A stretch of DNA of 64,000 bases from Acinetobacter ursingii DSM 16037 = CIP 107286 (GCF_000368825.1 NZ_KB849716.1:443669-507668); one strand, 5' to 3'. Numbered from the stretch's first letter, positions 43,701 to 53,416 are shown. Program-made: numbers and translations. The notes: a model not told the origin generated them from the sequence alone.

Positions 43701-44694
43701 TTTGAGTTGCGACTTTTGAATCCGGACTCGAATAGCGAAATCCTGACTGTGGCGAATTTGCCATTGCCTTATCTAATTCAACACCATTTCTATAAGCGCT
43801 ATCATTTGGATAAATATATGGATGCCATAACGCATCTCTTCCCATCAGGTAAGCCGCTACCTCAGCATAAGTAATCGCAGTAGGTGTAAGAGTTTTTGCT
43901 TCAAGTTTTGCGACTTCATTAATTAAAATATCGCGCTGCGTTCTACTTCCTGAAACGGTCTCACCCAATGGTCTGGCAGGAACAACGATTGAACCCACCT
44001 GCTTCCAAGCCGTTGCTTGATTTTGAGCATTTCTATTGGTAACTGTGCCAATGGTTGATAAGCCGACTACAATATTGTCACCCATTTTTTCAGTATTACT
44101 ATCACCATTTAAAAGTGCGATCATGCCATCTTTTAAGCGCGCAATACGTTCGTAAGCAATTGAATTTATTCGATCAGAATTTTTATAGTAATATCGAGGA
44201 TCCAACCCAGCCTCATAATATCCAGATGGTGCTTTTGACAAAGCTGCCGCTTGATTACAATCTTTGACATCATAACTTCCAATATCACTATTACATTTGT
44301 AATATCGATAAGGATTTGCAATCGTTCCATTGCCAATGCGTTTGAAGAAGTAGCGTGGAGAACTTACCTTACAATAATTTCTTTCATAGGTAGTCGTTTC
44401 ACCATTATGCTGATAAACAGCATTGTTCTTTTCCCAACTAACTCTGTTAGTTCCATCAGGGTAATCACAGGTTCCATAGCCCTTCATACTATCTGAAATA
44501 TCTAACATAAACATAATGGTGGTTTTACCAGGCGTTGTCGCTGGAACAACATAGATCTCTGAGTCACTGGCATAGCCTGAAACGCTCGCACAAATTAAAG
44601 TGGTCATACAAGCAGAAAGTGCTGTGAATTTTATTTTTTTTGTCAGTTGATTCGCCTTTGAATATGGGCTCATTTTTTTATCTATTAATTTCAT
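40744..44694 (-). CDS. pilY1: PilY1-like pilus tip adhesin/assembly factor
   Basis: A 1,316-residue secreted protein. A signal segment is followed by a von Willebrand A-like domain with the MIDAS motif D-I-S-D-S in FMLDISDSMKGYG (about residues 60-480). The C-terminal beta-propeller (about 640-1170) has a calcium loop DRNNDGIIDHLYLGDLAGQ. Many Cys pairs lie in the N-terminal part. GAGGATAGG before the ATG at 44694 sets the start. PilY1 works with minor pilins to prime and control pilus extension and surface attachment. Confidence 0.95.
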   Translation of the reverse strand: MKLIDKKMSPYSKANQLTKKIKFTALSACMTTLICASVSGYASDSEIYVVPATTPGKTTIMFMLDISDSMKGYGTCDYPDGTNRVSWEKNNAVYQHNGETTTYERNYCKVSSPRYFFKRIGNGTIANPYRYYKCNSDIGSYDVKDCNQAAALSKAPSGYYEAGLDPRYYYKNSDRINSIAYERIARLKDGMIALLNGDSNTEKMGDNIVVGLSTIGTVTNRNAQNQATAWKQVGSIVVPARPLGETVSGSRTQRDILINEVAKLEAKTLTPTAITYAEVAAYLMGRDALWHPYIYPNDSAYRNGVELDKAMANSPQSGFRYSSPDSKVATQNDFHYIMPESIKRQLGNSLESQHAKECSGQGIYVLTDGAPNEDWPSRWMMQKVLNDKNFWAAGDNWPAIKEFSQYLLDPAKNPLGIEIKTAVVGFAKSFDSSTTVTEAKQWGIMGKGGWYSGTDTQDVVDSVKLFLKEITKDVPSASTGASTIPFDTLNPEVIQPYSYFPQFEPKVDPSNPQQVWLGNIKKYYVVNNSVYASQVANSSTLVIRNSVLQDIADIWAKSNIVYPEQTPIYEKGGSLSQLVLGGDDGRKILTEYDYDVTDTDNPVSRNFSLKQIKKTYTTDATTKNDPNARALMALLGYRIDEDTSTDGLDLANITPELRQMGSSQHSLPILLTQQGRLYAQKQSGDDVFINSENRQDYILFGTSQGLLQVVDAKTGKEKFSFVPKEIIENQSETFKEKGGALTGGRYALYSGLDGEWTAHTVYVAKSDGTLTVNGAVRNVIGSTSEEKENLKGKQWVYGGMRMGGRSYYALDLTDIDNPHLKFHIDPASGMVYSKENPKGKSFPEIKNMGQSWSKPKLDYVNWKGKRKLVMLVSGGYDAGGENGDGLWTHGKRTGFAGYEYFNYRQGQAESDCKPEGESEDITCSTKNIGSGVYMFDADNGDLLWFADSRPSTGITQDVIHLQSKDLSYSTVTDIKTVDRNNDGIIDHLYLGDLAGQAFRIDLKNNGLKSTYDTQITKILDLHKSNGTSPRFYMSPVFTAHRSGGKAEGGDIVTVTFISGNKSSPLLATSDSLESTGQENSNNLEYDAVYAIYDYDIYPNGYYYPDHTKSLGARTLSSQASDTMSITKLKLIENTAKSNATITGAQVGKFTQEKGTDNKLITSVDKKTGWGGWYYPFKKTYLKASANPAVIKGLTPLIAMQNSLYVTMYDAALAGTTSGCGAGVKGQSFTKRLCLPTGVCPEDADYTYNLGSGIVSVTVGPDGKGGRVIIVPEPNPDSNMTKPCEGAGCKEGEDLVPAGGAIRFIPNRWYERYAKTS

Positions 44695-44710
44695 TTTCCT
44701 ATCCTCATAT

Positions 44711-45457
44711 TTAAGACGCACTTTGAGTTAAGGTATATTCCATGTCTTGCGTGCTATAAGGTACATTCTTATTCGCCAGACAATCTGTTACCGTTGCATT
44801 ATTCAAGACTTGATCTACAAAGCTGGTATAGCCTTTTAAACATGAATTGATATCTGAAATTGAGGCAGTACTAAAATTCGGTAATATCGAAGTTGCTGTC
44901 AGTATAACCTTTTGATTTCCTATACCTTTCGAACTTTCAATATCACCCACCTCCACTAAACCATCCCAGTCTTCATTTTCTGCGGCACGAATTGCCACTT
45001 GAGTTAATACAGCCTTACGACCGCTAATAAAATCAGTAGTGCGGTCAGCTTTACAGAAACCATTTGCGCCCATATCTGCATTTTTTATTGTTGACCCTTC
45101 CCAATAAATGACGCTTGCCAGTCGAGTGCCTGCCAGATTATCTTGAGTATTCCCGCGTATACAAAAAACCAGCTCTTTGCCCTTGTTTTCTGGGCGCAAT
45201 ACATAGGCTAAAATACCATCACCTATACGCATATTTGCAAAGTTCAATTTATCGCTAGTTTTATTTTCCATACTAAAAAAAACTGAGTCACTATTTTGTG
45301 TAAGTAGAGCTTGAGCCTGAGCATTGGTTGCAATATTGAGTGAAGTAATGCTTCCTCGAATCGCCCAAGTACCGACCAACATAATAAGTATCAACATGAC
45401 CAAAACGACAATTAAGGTGGCCCCTTTTTGAGAGTAAGGTCCTATAACATTTTTCAC
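44711..45457 (-). CDS. pilX: Minor pilin assembly protein PilX
   Basis: A 248-residue prepilin-like protein with QKGATLIVVLVMLILIMLVGTWA at the N-terminus, where the pattern after Gly lacks the usual Glu5, as is common for PilX. An upstream TTG reads through the sequence GAGGAGG, which is instead the ribosome binding site for the GTG at 45457. It lies between pilW and pilY1 and belongs to the tip-priming complex. Confidence 0.88.
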   Translation of the reverse strand: MKNVIGPYSQKGATLIVVLVMLILIMLVGTWAIRGSITSLNIATNAQAQALLTQNSDSVFFSMENKTSDKLNFANMRIGDGILAYVLRPENKGKELVFCIRGNTQDNLAGTRLASVIYWEGSTIKNADMGANGFCKADRTTDFISGRKAVLTQVAIRAAENEDWDGLVEVGDIESSKGIGNQKVILTATSILPNFSTASISDINSCLKGYTSFVDQVLNNATVTDCLANKNVPYSTQDMEYTLTQSAS

Positions 45458-45468
45458 CTTTAACCTCC

Positions 45469-46458
45469 TCAATTTTTCACCCCAAATCCATTACGTAACG
45501 CAATCGTCTGAGTAATCACATTACGCAAATAAAGATAATTTCTTTCAGATTCATTCAACTTCGCTTTGGTTTGTAATATTTGATATTCTTGATCTTTATT
45601 AAAGAATTTATTTTTCCCACTTGCATTTAAGGAACGGACTAACAATCCAATTTTGACCGAAACAATTTGAGGTTTATTGGTTGCAGATAAAGCAAGATAA
45701 TCGGGAATACTGATATAACCAAAGCAATCCAAATTTCCATCTACCGCTACATCACTTGCGCCAGCAACATCACTACAATCCGCTTTCATACCATCCTGTG
45801 CTGTGCCTAGCATTACACTAAAATGATCAACTCGAGGAATGACAATTTCACCCTCGCCTGTGAGATCATCCAGCGTCGTTGAATTTTGCGCTTGATATTC
45901 AGTATAGCTTTGTGCTTTACAGGCTAATGCCAATGCCTTGTTTGGATCATTTCGACTCACATCTTCTCTCAAGAAAAATCGCTCAACGACATAATTTCCT
46001 TCAATTAAAGAGCGTCCTTCACAATCAAATTGGTTTGGAACTTTGACGAGATACTGAATAACAAGTTGATCACTTTTTTGATCTTTTAGGTTAGAAGGGC
46101 CAATTTCACCACGTGTCAGTAAGTTAGTGTCTATACTAAAATTTAAAGAGCCATCTGCTTTTCTATTGGATGATAAATTATTGGCAGACAGTACAATTCC
46201 ACCATAAAGCTTTTTATCATCCATATATGCTTGACCTTTATTCAGATTAGCTAGCCGAATCTCACGTACCATGGTTCCCATCCCAAAAAGTGATGAGTTT
46301 TGTAGATCCATATAACCTTGCTGAGAACTAAAATCACGTTGACTGGTAATAAAAATTTGAATTGCCGCTGCACTGATAATCAGACCTAAGGTTAAGGCCA
46401 CCATCAGTTCTAAAAGAGTAAAGCCACTGCTTCTGTAAGGAAGTTTTATTTCTTTCAT
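45469..46458 (-). CDS. pilW: Minor pilin PilW
   Basis: A 329-residue prepilin-like protein with SSGFTLLELMVALTLGLIISAAAIQIF (Glu5 present) and then FITSQRDFSSQQGYMDLQNSS of the PilW family. It follows pilV with no gap. It is a large minor pilin of the tip complex. Confidence 0.92.
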   Translation of the reverse strand: MKEIKLPYRSSGFTLLELMVALTLGLIISAAAIQIFITSQRDFSSQQGYMDLQNSSLFGMGTMVREIRLANLNKGQAYMDDKKLYGGIVLSANNLSSNRKADGSLNFSIDTNLLTRGEIGPSNLKDQKSDQLVIQYLVKVPNQFDCEGRSLIEGNYVVERFFLREDVSRNDPNKALALACKAQSYTEYQAQNSTTLDDLTGEGEIVIPRVDHFSVMLGTAQDGMKADCSDVAGASDVAVDGNLDCFGYISIPDYLALSATNKPQIVSVKIGLLVRSLNASGKNKFFNKDQEYQILQTKAKLNESERNYLYLRNVITQTIALRNGFGVKN

Positions 46459-46986
46459 TTAAAATGCCTCCATTACAAGACATTTCGAATCTGCTAAGTA
46501 AGTCCCTGTGGTCTGATTTACACATGAACTCGTATCTACATTTGTACCAGTAACTTTAATCGTAGTTTTACCCCAACTGATATAAATGCAATTTAAGGTT
46601 TTACTTTGAATACAATTTGAAATAGCAATGGTTTGCCCAGATAAATTAGCTTTAGCTAAAATTTCGGCAACATCGTGTTTGGCCATTTTTACGGCATTAC
46701 AATTTGGTCGATAATTAGTTGTCTGAGGTGGAGCGATACAACCTGTTTCAGACTTATTCGCATTGATTGCTTGCTTATAGGTGCTAAAACCTAAACGATT
46801 AATGCGCATTCTCTCAGCTAAGTCTCGGGCTAAGCTCATTGCCATCGTTCTTTCAGTTGCTTCCTGTGCTGCATCGATAGCCCTTAATTGCAGTAAAGAA
46901 AAACCAAGCACCCCTATTGCAAGTAAGACTAATGCAACCAAAACTTCTATTAGCCCGACACCGTTTTGTTTCGACTTCATGTTCAT
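46459..46986 (-). CDS. pilV: Minor pilin PilV
   Basis: A 175-residue prepilin-like protein with QNGVGLIEVLVALVLLAIGVLGFS and then LQLRAIDAAQEATERTMAMSLARDLAERMR, the PilV hallmark. The start at 46986 shares one base with the fimT stop (TGATG), suggesting coupled translation. Several Cys could form a disulfide. Confidence 0.92.
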   Translation of the reverse strand: MNMKSKQNGVGLIEVLVALVLLAIGVLGFSLLQLRAIDAAQEATERTMAMSLARDLAERMRINRLGFSTYKQAINANKSETGCIAPPQTTNYRPNCNAVKMAKHDVAEILAKANLSGQTIAISNCIQSKTLNCIYISWGKTTIKVTGTNVDTSSCVNQTTGTYLADSKCLVMEAF

Positions 46987-47495
46987 CAGCAAGTTCCAGC
47001 AGAAATTACATCCACAGTTCCTAATTTAGTAATAACAACTGTGCGGCTTTCATTAAGCGAAGAATTACAAAGCTCAAATTTCATTGGAACAATGGCATCA
47101 ATCTTTTCAGGCTGCGTATTATCTTCTTCATATTTAGGGTTATTGATTTGCTTAATACGTCTGGCTAGTCCTATAGCGCTAAATTGAACATCTGTCTTAT
47201 CGCCTGTTAACACAATATTGGGATCGTTAGACAGCCAGTAAAAAGTCGTTGATGTGTCAACACAGGGTGTATTTGGGAGTGTTTTACATTCAAATTTGAT
47301 CGTAATATCGCGACGTAGAGCTGTAGCCTTAGCTCTGCTTTCACTAAAAATTAAAGATAAATTTCGCGCACTAATATCTAACTTTTTTTGCGCGACTATT
47401 TTTGTAAAAGAAGGTGCGGCCATTGTGGTCATAATTCCAAGTACAGCAATGGTTATGATCAGTTCAATCAATGTAAATCCTCGATTTTTATCCAT
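46986..47495 (-). CDS. fimT: FimT/GspH-family minor pilin
   Basis: A 169-residue prepilin-like protein: DKNRGFTLIELIITIAVLGIMTTMAAPSF, then the FimT/GspH region with LIFSESRAKATALRRDITIKF. Met at 47495 follows a TAGGTG site; a GTG at 47504 is three codons earlier. In relatives, FimT binds DNA at the tip during natural transformation. It is the first recognisable gene of the operon. Confidence 0.9.
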   Translation of the reverse strand: MDKNRGFTLIELIITIAVLGIMTTMAAPSFTKIVAQKKLDISARNLSLIFSESRAKATALRRDITIKFECKTLPNTPCVDTSTTFYWLSNDPNIVLTGDKTDVQFSAIGLARRIKQINNPKYEEDNTQPEKIDAIVPMKFELCNSSLNESRTVVITKLGTVDVISAGTC

Positions 47496-47504
47496 TGCAT
47501 TCAC

Positions 47505-47732
47505 CTATTTTTTACCTTTCTTTAGACAATGACCGATAATTTTGCCCATAGCGTGTGTGATGCCATAAAAGAAACGCAAAAAAAGCACCGCACCTTGATT
47601 GCATGATTGGTGTCGAATAGTTTGATTGGCTTTTCTTTTAGATAATGCTGAGAAATCAATGGCATGTAAGTAACTCCAAGCCAGTAAGCCTGTCATCAGT
47701 ACACCACGCTGATTCAAGGTTTTTTGATTCAT
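47505..47732 (-). CDS. Hypothetical 75-aa frame before fimT
   Basis: A Lys/Arg-rich frame that ends directly before fimT and begins with MNQKTLNQRG. The QKTLNQRGVLMTGLL start faintly resembles a prepilin leader (basic, then Gly, then hydrophobic), but the remainder shows no pilin fold. It may be a degenerate pilin-like leader or chance. Confidence 0.3.
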   Translation of the reverse strand: MNQKTLNQRGVLMTGLLAWSYLHAIDFSALSKRKANQTIRHQSCNQGAVLFLRFFYGITHAMGKIIGHCLKKGKK

Positions 47733-48172
47733 TGGAATGTTAATTTACGAATTCACATTTGAGCCTTAAACTAACAAACTGGATGTCTATATACTTGTCT
47801 TCAAATGATCATTTTTTTAGCAATTTACACAAAGATGTGTTACTAGCTGATGTGTACAACTTTATTTATCAATTATTTAGAAGTGTGAGTAATTAAATTA
47901 GAGATTTGATTCAATATTTGATCTGTTTTCCTTAACGGTGATCTATTGTACGAACTCACTTTTATCCTCACAGAAATATTAAATTATTTGTTATCCTTTC
48001 AAGCTATCCATTTTCCAATATTGCTCAGGAATTATGGCTAGTTTAAAGCAAGCAAAACCTACACTCATGTTTGTGAGCAAGTTGGATTTGTTTAGATTTT
48101 ACCCAACTTTATTGGATATTCCGCCTATGTCGATCACTGTTAAGTATATTGAAAATAAAGGATTTAATAACA
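47733..48172. other. Divergent promoter region between pilus operon and mutS
   Basis: An AT-rich intergenic stretch of 440 bp. It should carry promoters for both directions. A small rightward frame (48034-48183) overlaps the start of mutS, but I see no clear support that it is expressed. Confidence 0.45.
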
Positions 48173-50812
48173 ATGAAAGATAATAATGGCATGGTAGATG
48201 TCTCTCAACACACCCCTATGATGCAACAATATCTAAAAGTCAAAATGGAACATCAGCATGCTTTACTTTTTTATCGCATGGGTGACTTTTACGAACTTTT
48301 TTTTGACGATGCACGTAAGGCAGCCAAGTTATTAGGTATTACCCTGACCCATCGCGGGAAAACCAATGGTGAACCTATTCCGATGGCTGGCGTACCTTAT
48401 CATGCTGCCGATGGTTATCTAGCACGTCTGGTCAAAGCAGGACAAACGGTTGCAATTTGTGAGCAGGTGGGAGAGGTTACAGGCAAGGGACCTGTTGAGC
48501 GTAAAGTCGTTCGTATTATTACGCCAGGAACCATTACTGATGATGCACTGCTAGGCAGTTATCAATCTTCAAATTTGGTCGCGCTGTGTATTCAACAAAA
48601 TAAAATTGGACTGGCTTTACTGGACTTAAGTGCCAGTATTTTTAAGGTTCAGGAACATGAATGTAAAACTGAACAATTAGCAATTGAACTTTCACGCTTA
48701 ATGCCGAGTGAAATTGTTGTTGATGAAGATTTAGTCGATCAGAATATTTTGGAACAGATCAAAAAACAATTAGACTGCCCGATTACCAAACGCCCTAACG
48801 TTGATTTTAATTTAAATAACGCCCAAAAAACCTTATGTGATCAGTTTGCTGTTTCAACACTTTCTGGCTTTGGAATTGATCATTTACCCCTTGCCAAAGC
48901 CTCTGCTGCGGCATTGATTCACTACGCCAAAGAAACTCAAAAAACTGCTCTGCCACATATTCGCTCGATTCAACTTGAGCAAAGTTCAGATTTTATTGCC
49001 CTTGATCCGATCACTCGCCGCAATCTGGAAATTATCGATCCGCTATTTGAACATGGGACGTCTTTGTTCAATTTAATCAATGACTGCCAAACCGCTATGG
49101 GCGGTCGTTTACTCAGTCGTACCTTAATGCAACCTATCCGTGATACTGCACTTCTGGATGCGCGACTGGACGCGACGGAGCAATTATTAACTGGTTATCA
49201 CGAATCGCCTGTGCGCTTAGTTTTAAAGGAAATTGGTGATATTGAACGCGTGCTAAGTCGTGTTGCATTGGGCAGTGCACGTCCACGTGATCTAGTGCAA
49301 TTACGTCATGCATGTGCTCAAATTCCATTTCTGAGACATGCATTACTGCCTATAATTCAGGCAAAATCCTCAACCTTACTCACCGACCTCGACCAGCAAT
49401 TGGGCGATTTCAAAGAACTTCATCAGTTACTTTTATCTGCGATTGTCGAAAATCCGCCCGTACTACTGCGTGATGGTAATGTGATTGCCGAAGGTTATGA
49501 TGGTGAACTGGATGAGCTACGCAAAATACGTGATCATGCAGGACAGTTTCTGATTGATCTTGAAATTAAAGAACGGGAACTCAGTGGTATCCCAACGTTA
49601 AAAATTGGCTATAACCGTGTCAGTGGTTATTATATCGAATTGACACGTGCGCAGGCAGAGCAAGCGCCTGAACATTATATTCGTCGCCAAACCCTAAAAA
49701 ATGCCGAGCGTTATATCACACCAGAACTTAAAGGTTTTGAAGATAAAGTTCTTTCCAGTGAATCCCGCGCGCTTGCCCGCGAGAAACTACTATTTGAAAA
49801 CTTGCTTGAAACGCTTAGACAGAATATTGCCAATTTGCAAATGATGAGTGCAGCGATTGCCCAGATTGATGTCTTGGCAAATTTTGCGCATCAAGCACGT
49901 TTACAGCACTGGAATCGTCCTGAGTTTAGTCCTGAGATTGGAATTAAAATTCATGCGGGGCGTCATCCAGTGGTCGAAGCATTAAGTAAAACGCCCTATA
50001 CCCCTAATGATACCTTTTTAGATAGTCATCATCGTATGGCGATCATCACTGGGCCAAATATGGGGGGTAAATCTACTTTTATGCGTCAAACCGCATTGAT
50101 TAGCTTATTGGCATATTGTGGTAGTTATGTGCCTGCTCAATCCGCCAAACTAGGGCCGATTGATCGAATTTTTACCCGTATTGGTTCAGCAGATGATTTA
50201 TCGACCGGTAAATCGACCTTTATGGTGGAGATGACCGAAACATCACAGATTCTACACCATGCTACCCATCAATCTTTAGTTTTGATGGATGAAGTCGGGC
50301 GTGGTACCAGTACCTATGACGGTTTGTCCTTAGCTTGGGCCTGTGTGCTAGACCTGACTAAACGTATCAAATGTTTATGTTTATTTGCGACGCATTATTT
50401 CGAGTTGACTGAGCTTGGCAGTGAAGCAGGGATTGATAATTATCATGTGACGGCTAAAGAAATGAATGGCAATTTGATCTTGCTGCATAAAGTACAACAT
50501 GGCCCCGCTAGCCAAAGTCATGGTTTACAAGTCGCAAAACTAGCGGGTATCCCAGCAGCCGTGATTAAAGAAGCACAGAAACGCTTAAAAATACTGGAAA
50601 AACAGCAGCAGCAACATATTCAATCCGCAGTACAAAATGATTTATTTAATGCGGTTGAACATGAAATTGAAACACCCGTGATTGAAAAAGTCATCGAAGT
50701 TGAAGCTCAATCGCCTGCACTGGAAATGCTGAAACAAATTGATGTCGATAACTTGACACCTCGTCAGGCACTTGAACAGCTTTATTCATTAAAAGCGACT
50801 CTCAATTCTTGA
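48173..50812 (+). CDS. mutS: DNA mismatch repair protein MutS
   Basis: An 879-residue mismatch-recognition ATPase. The Phe-x-Glu wedge is in [10 protein letters not shown]. The ATPase has Walker [26 protein letters not shown], Walker [16 protein letters not shown] and the switch [17 protein letters not shown] 10 nt upstream supports the ATG at 48173; a TTG 24 nt earlier is a weaker choice. Full length for the family and intact. The neighbour fdxA to the right is a frequent partner in Acinetobacter and Pseudomonas. Confidence 0.98.
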   Translation: MKDNNGMVDVSQHTPMMQQYLKVKMEHQHALLFYRMGDFYELFFDDARKAAKLLGITLTHRGKTNGEPIPMAGVPYHAADGYLARLVKAGQTVAICEQVGEVTGKGPVERKVVRIITPGTITDDALLGSYQSSNLVALCIQQNKIGLALLDLSASIFKVQEHECKTEQLAIELSRLMPSEIVVDEDLVDQNILEQIKKQLDCPITKRPNVDFNLNNAQKTLCDQFAVSTLSGFGIDHLPLAKASAAALIHYAKETQKTALPHIRSIQLEQSSDFIALDPITRRNLEIIDPLFEHGTSLFNLINDCQTAMGGRLLSRTLMQPIRDTALLDARLDATEQLLTGYHESPVRLVLKEIGDIERVLSRVALGSARPRDLVQLRHACAQIPFLRHALLPIIQAKSSTLLTDLDQQLGDFKELHQLLLSAIVENPPVLLRDGNVIAEGYDGELDELRKIRDHAGQFLIDLEIKERELSGIPTLKIGYNRVSGYYIELTRAQAEQAPEHYIRRQTLKNAERYITPELKGFEDKVLSSESRALAREKLLFENLLETLRQNIANLQMMSAAIAQIDVLANFAHQARLQHWNRPEFSPEIGIKIHAGRHPVVEALSKTPYTPNDTFLDSHHRMAIITGPNMGGKSTFMRQTALISLLAYCGSYVPAQSAKLGPIDRIFTRIGSADDLSTGKSTFMVEMTETSQILHHATHQSLVLMDEVGRGTSTYDGLSLAWACVLDLTKRIKCLCLFATHYFELTELGSEAGIDNYHVTAKEMNGNLILLHKVQHGPASQSHGLQVAKLAGIPAAVIKEAQKRLKILEKQQQQHIQSAVQNDLFNAVEHEIETPVIEKVIEVEAQSPALEMLKQIDVDNLTPRQALEQLYSLKATLNS

Positions 50813-50822
50813 AATAGCTTAT

Positions 50823-50851
50823 GGAACAGATCACACATAGTGGTCTGTTCC
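50823..50851 (+). terminator. Hairpin after mutS
   Basis: GGAACAGATCAC (50823-50834) pairs with GTGGTCTGTTCC (50840-50851) with one wobble. No strong T-run follows, so its terminator role is moderate. Confidence 0.55.
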
Positions 50852-50969
50852 GATCATTTATCTTATTCATTTCAATTTACATACAAGGACAAATCTTTGA
50901 CAACTTTTTACCCGCTTTAAAACGAGTCAATGATAAAAATAAAAGTATATTCAAAATAGGAAAATAAAA

Positions 50970-51146
50970 ATGTCACGTGGAGATAAATCAGCCTATACCG
51001 ATAAACAAAAACGCCAAGCTCAACATATTGAAGAAAGTGAACGAGAACGTGGACATTCTCAAGAAGAAGCTGAACGAATTGCATGGGCAACGGTAAATAA
51101 ACAAGATGGCGGTGGCCTAAAAAACTCACATAAAACCAGTAAATAA
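50970..51146 (+). CDS. Small hydrophilic protein, 58 aa (plasmid-stabilisation-like family)
   Basis: A very charged protein beginning MSRGDKSAYTDKQKRQAQHI, followed by E-R-GHSQEEAERIAWATVNKQDGGG and a Lys-rich end. This sequence pattern is widespread as a small protein often labelled plasmid stabilisation protein, without proven function. It is probably a disordered or stress-linked protein. It was too short for simple size filters but is well supported by the pattern. The frame is clean, between mutS and fdxA. Confidence 0.75.
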   Translation: MSRGDKSAYTDKQKRQAQHIEESERERGHSQEEAERIAWATVNKQDGGGLKNSHKTSK

Positions 51147-51305
51147 TGGTTTAATTGAGAGTTACTATCAACTACAGTGATATAAATCAGTCCTTTTCAT
51201 CAATCCGAATAATAAATATCAATAAAAGGAATTGTTAGTCGCCCCCTTTTTTGCCTAAAATACAGCATTCGGAATTAGAACCATATTTTTTAGGTAGCTG
51301 TCGCC

Positions 51306-51635
51306 ATGACCTTCGTTGTCACTGAAAACTGTATTAAATGTAAATACCAAGATTGCGTAGAAGTATGCCCAGTTGATTGTTTCTACGAAGGCCCAAATTT
51401 TTTGGTGATCAATCCTGATGAATGTATTGACTGTGCGCTATGTGAACCTGAATGCCCTGCCAATGCAATTTTCTCAGAAGATGAATTACCAGAAGGTCAG
51501 GAAGTCTTTATTGAACTTAATGCTGAACTGTCTGAAAAATGGGCAGGCAATAATATTACTCAAATTGGTGAACAACCTGCTGATCGTGAAGAATGGAACG
51601 GTAAACCAGATAAGCTTCAGTATTTAGAGAAATAA
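51306..51635 (+). CDS. fdxA: 7Fe ferredoxin FdxA
   Basis: A 109-residue ferredoxin with a 3Fe-4S and a 4Fe-4S cluster. Cys ligands are in [21 protein letters not shown] and [16 protein letters not shown]. It carries electrons in the cytoplasm. The C-terminal extension of about 45 residues ([15 protein letters not shown]) is usual for FdxA. A strong terminator follows. Confidence 0.96.
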   Translation: MTFVVTENCIKCKYQDCVEVCPVDCFYEGPNFLVINPDECIDCALCEPECPANAIFSEDELPEGQEVFIELNAELSEKWAGNNITQIGEQPADREEWNGKPDKLQYLEK

Positions 51636-51644
51636 TTGCAAATT

Positions 51645-51669
51645 AGACCAGCAAAAGCTGGTCTTTTTG
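51645..51669 (+). terminator. fdxA terminator
   Basis: AGACCAGC (51645-51652) and GCTGGTCT (51657-51664) surround an AAAA loop, followed by T. Confidence 0.92.
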
Positions 51670-51763
51670 TATCTGAATCACACATTTCATTGCAATTTTT
51701 CCTCATTTTATCCATCCTTTTCGATTAGAATAAGCCAATTTAAAGTAAGCAATTGATTGTATT

Positions 51764-52483
51764 ATGCCGAAATTTTTGAAGGGGTTGCTTGCGATAAGCC
51801 TTGCACCTATGTTCATGGTTGCTTGTACCACCTCCCCTCAAAAAACTGGAAAAGTCACATCTTCCACGGGACATCGTATTTATATTCCTCAGGAAAAAGT
51901 CATACTTGAACGTCCTGTTCCAGTGAAAACCGTTCCCGCCGCCTATTTGGCATGGTTAAGCATCGGCGATAATCGCTCTCGTGTTCAAGAATATGAACGT
52001 TTTCTTGAACGTAATAATGTCGCTAATGTTGTCCCTAATTTTGAATTATTAAAAACGGCACGGGACTGGCAAAAATGTGGCCGTTCACAATATGCAGTTC
52101 CCAATCGTGAACTCTGGAACAATGCCATCCCAACTTTACGCATTTTCAAAGCTTTAGTCGCTCAAAAAGTTCTTACCGATTTTGAGGTTACCTCGGTTTA
52201 TCGGGATTTACCTTTAAACCAATGTGCAGGCGGAGCGAACTCTTCGCGACATTTATTTAATTCAGCCATCGATTTTCGCATTGGCCCTGAGTATCCACAG
52301 TCGCAAGATTACGCTTTCATTGAAAATACCAAATTTAAGTTATGTCAATTCTGGGCACAGCATGGACAAAGTCTGGATATGGGTATTGGCATCTATGCTT
52401 CAGGACAGATTCATATTGATACTCAAGGCTATCGAACATGGGGCCCCGATCATAGTCGCAATAGTTCAATGTGTAATTATTAA
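51764..52483 (+). CDS. Lipoprotein with M15-like D,D-peptidase domain
   Basis: A 239-residue protein with a lipobox MVAC (Cys21). The C-terminal half holds a peptidase M15-type zinc site: NSSRHLFNSAIDFRIG (His and Asp ligands) and GQIHIDTQGYRTWG (His). This resembles YcbK/MepK-like or VanY-like murein peptidases, so it may trim peptide cross-links at the outer membrane. An upstream domain (about residues 55-125) has no match I recognise. Confidence 0.8.
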   Translation: MPKFLKGLLAISLAPMFMVACTTSPQKTGKVTSSTGHRIYIPQEKVILERPVPVKTVPAAYLAWLSIGDNRSRVQEYERFLERNNVANVVPNFELLKTARDWQKCGRSQYAVPNRELWNNAIPTLRIFKALVAQKVLTDFEVTSVYRDLPLNQCAGGANSSRHLFNSAIDFRIGPEYPQSQDYAFIENTKFKLCQFWAQHGQSLDMGIGIYASGQIHIDTQGYRTWGPDHSRNSSMCNY

Positions 52484-52503
52484 AAATATTTTTATTTTGT
52501 TTG

Positions 52504-52529
52504 AAAGAGACCATATGAGTCTCTTTTTT
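52504..52529 (+). terminator. Terminator after the M15-like lipoprotein gene
   Basis: AAAGAGAC (52504-52511) pairs with GTCTCTTT (52519-52526) and is followed by T. Confidence 0.85.
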
Positions 52530-52628
52530 AATATTAGCGAGTGAAGTTTTGATTTTCCTGTCACTTAAAATTGCACATCGAATAGAAATGGTTAAAATGC
52601 TGCTATCTCAGTATAGGTAACACCCGTT

Positions 52629-53297
52629 ATGCAACAGATGTGGACAGACATTGATCACTATATCGATTCACATTTAATTCCCGAAGATCCAAACCTGCAA
52701 TTTGCACTGGAGAATACTGCCAATCAGGGATTTCCAGATCATTTGGCCGTTGCACCTAATCAGGGTATGCTTTTACAAATGTTGATTCAGATGAATCAGT
52801 GTAAACGTGTTTTGGAGCTGGGAACATTTGCGGCCTATAGTACAGTCTGGCTAGCGCGCACTTTACCTAAGGATGGTTATTTACTTACCATTGAAGGACG
52901 AGATACTCATGCAGCACTGGCGCAACAAAATATTGATCATGCTCAATTCGAAGTGCCTGTTGAACTCAAAGTCGGACGTGCCGCAGATATTTTACGTGAA
53001 ATAGACCCTACCACATTTGAACCATTTGATTTTATTTTTATCGATGCAGATAAACAAAGTTATCCTGAATATTTAGAATTAACGTTGAATCTTTCACATT
53101 CGGGTACGATTCTGGTACTGGATAATGTGATCCGTGCGGGTGATATTCTGGATGAAAATAATAAAAAACCAAGTATTGAAGGTATTCGTCAGACCTTTGA
53201 AGCTTTGCAAAATCATCCTCGAATTTTATCCTGCACCGCTTTACAAACAGTAGGCAGTAAAGGTCATGATGGCTTTGCAATTGCCATTGTAAAATGA
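52629..53297 (+). CDS. O-methyltransferase, COMT/CCoAOMT-like
   Basis: A 222-residue SAM-dependent methyltransferase. Motif I is CKRVLELGTFAAYSTVWLA (about residues 58-76), then LLTIEGRD and FDFIFIDADKQSYPEYLEL, where Asp residues bind metal, as in the cation-dependent catechol O-methyltransferase group. The substrate is unknown. It converges on the uspA gene. Confidence 0.9.
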   Translation: MQQMWTDIDHYIDSHLIPEDPNLQFALENTANQGFPDHLAVAPNQGMLLQMLIQMNQCKRVLELGTFAAYSTVWLARTLPKDGYLLTIEGRDTHAALAQQNIDHAQFEVPVELKVGRAADILREIDPTTFEPFDFIFIDADKQSYPEYLELTLNLSHSGTILVLDNVIRAGDILDENNKKPSIEGIRQTFEALQNHPRILSCTALQTVGSKGHDGFAIAIVK

Positions 53298-53371
53298 TGG
53301 TCAAAAAATATGCTTAATTTATTTTTTATTTAAAAACAATAACCTATTTTTATTTACATTGCTTGTCCATA

Positions 53372-53400
53372 TAGTTATCCACAAGATTTGCGGATAACTA
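53372..53400. terminator. Hairpin between convergent O-methyltransferase and uspA genes
   Basis: TAGTTATCC (53372-53380) and GGATAACTA (53392-53400) form a 9-bp stem with an 11-nt loop between two convergent genes. Confidence 0.6.
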
Positions 53401-53416
53401 TGGATAAAGCTTTACA

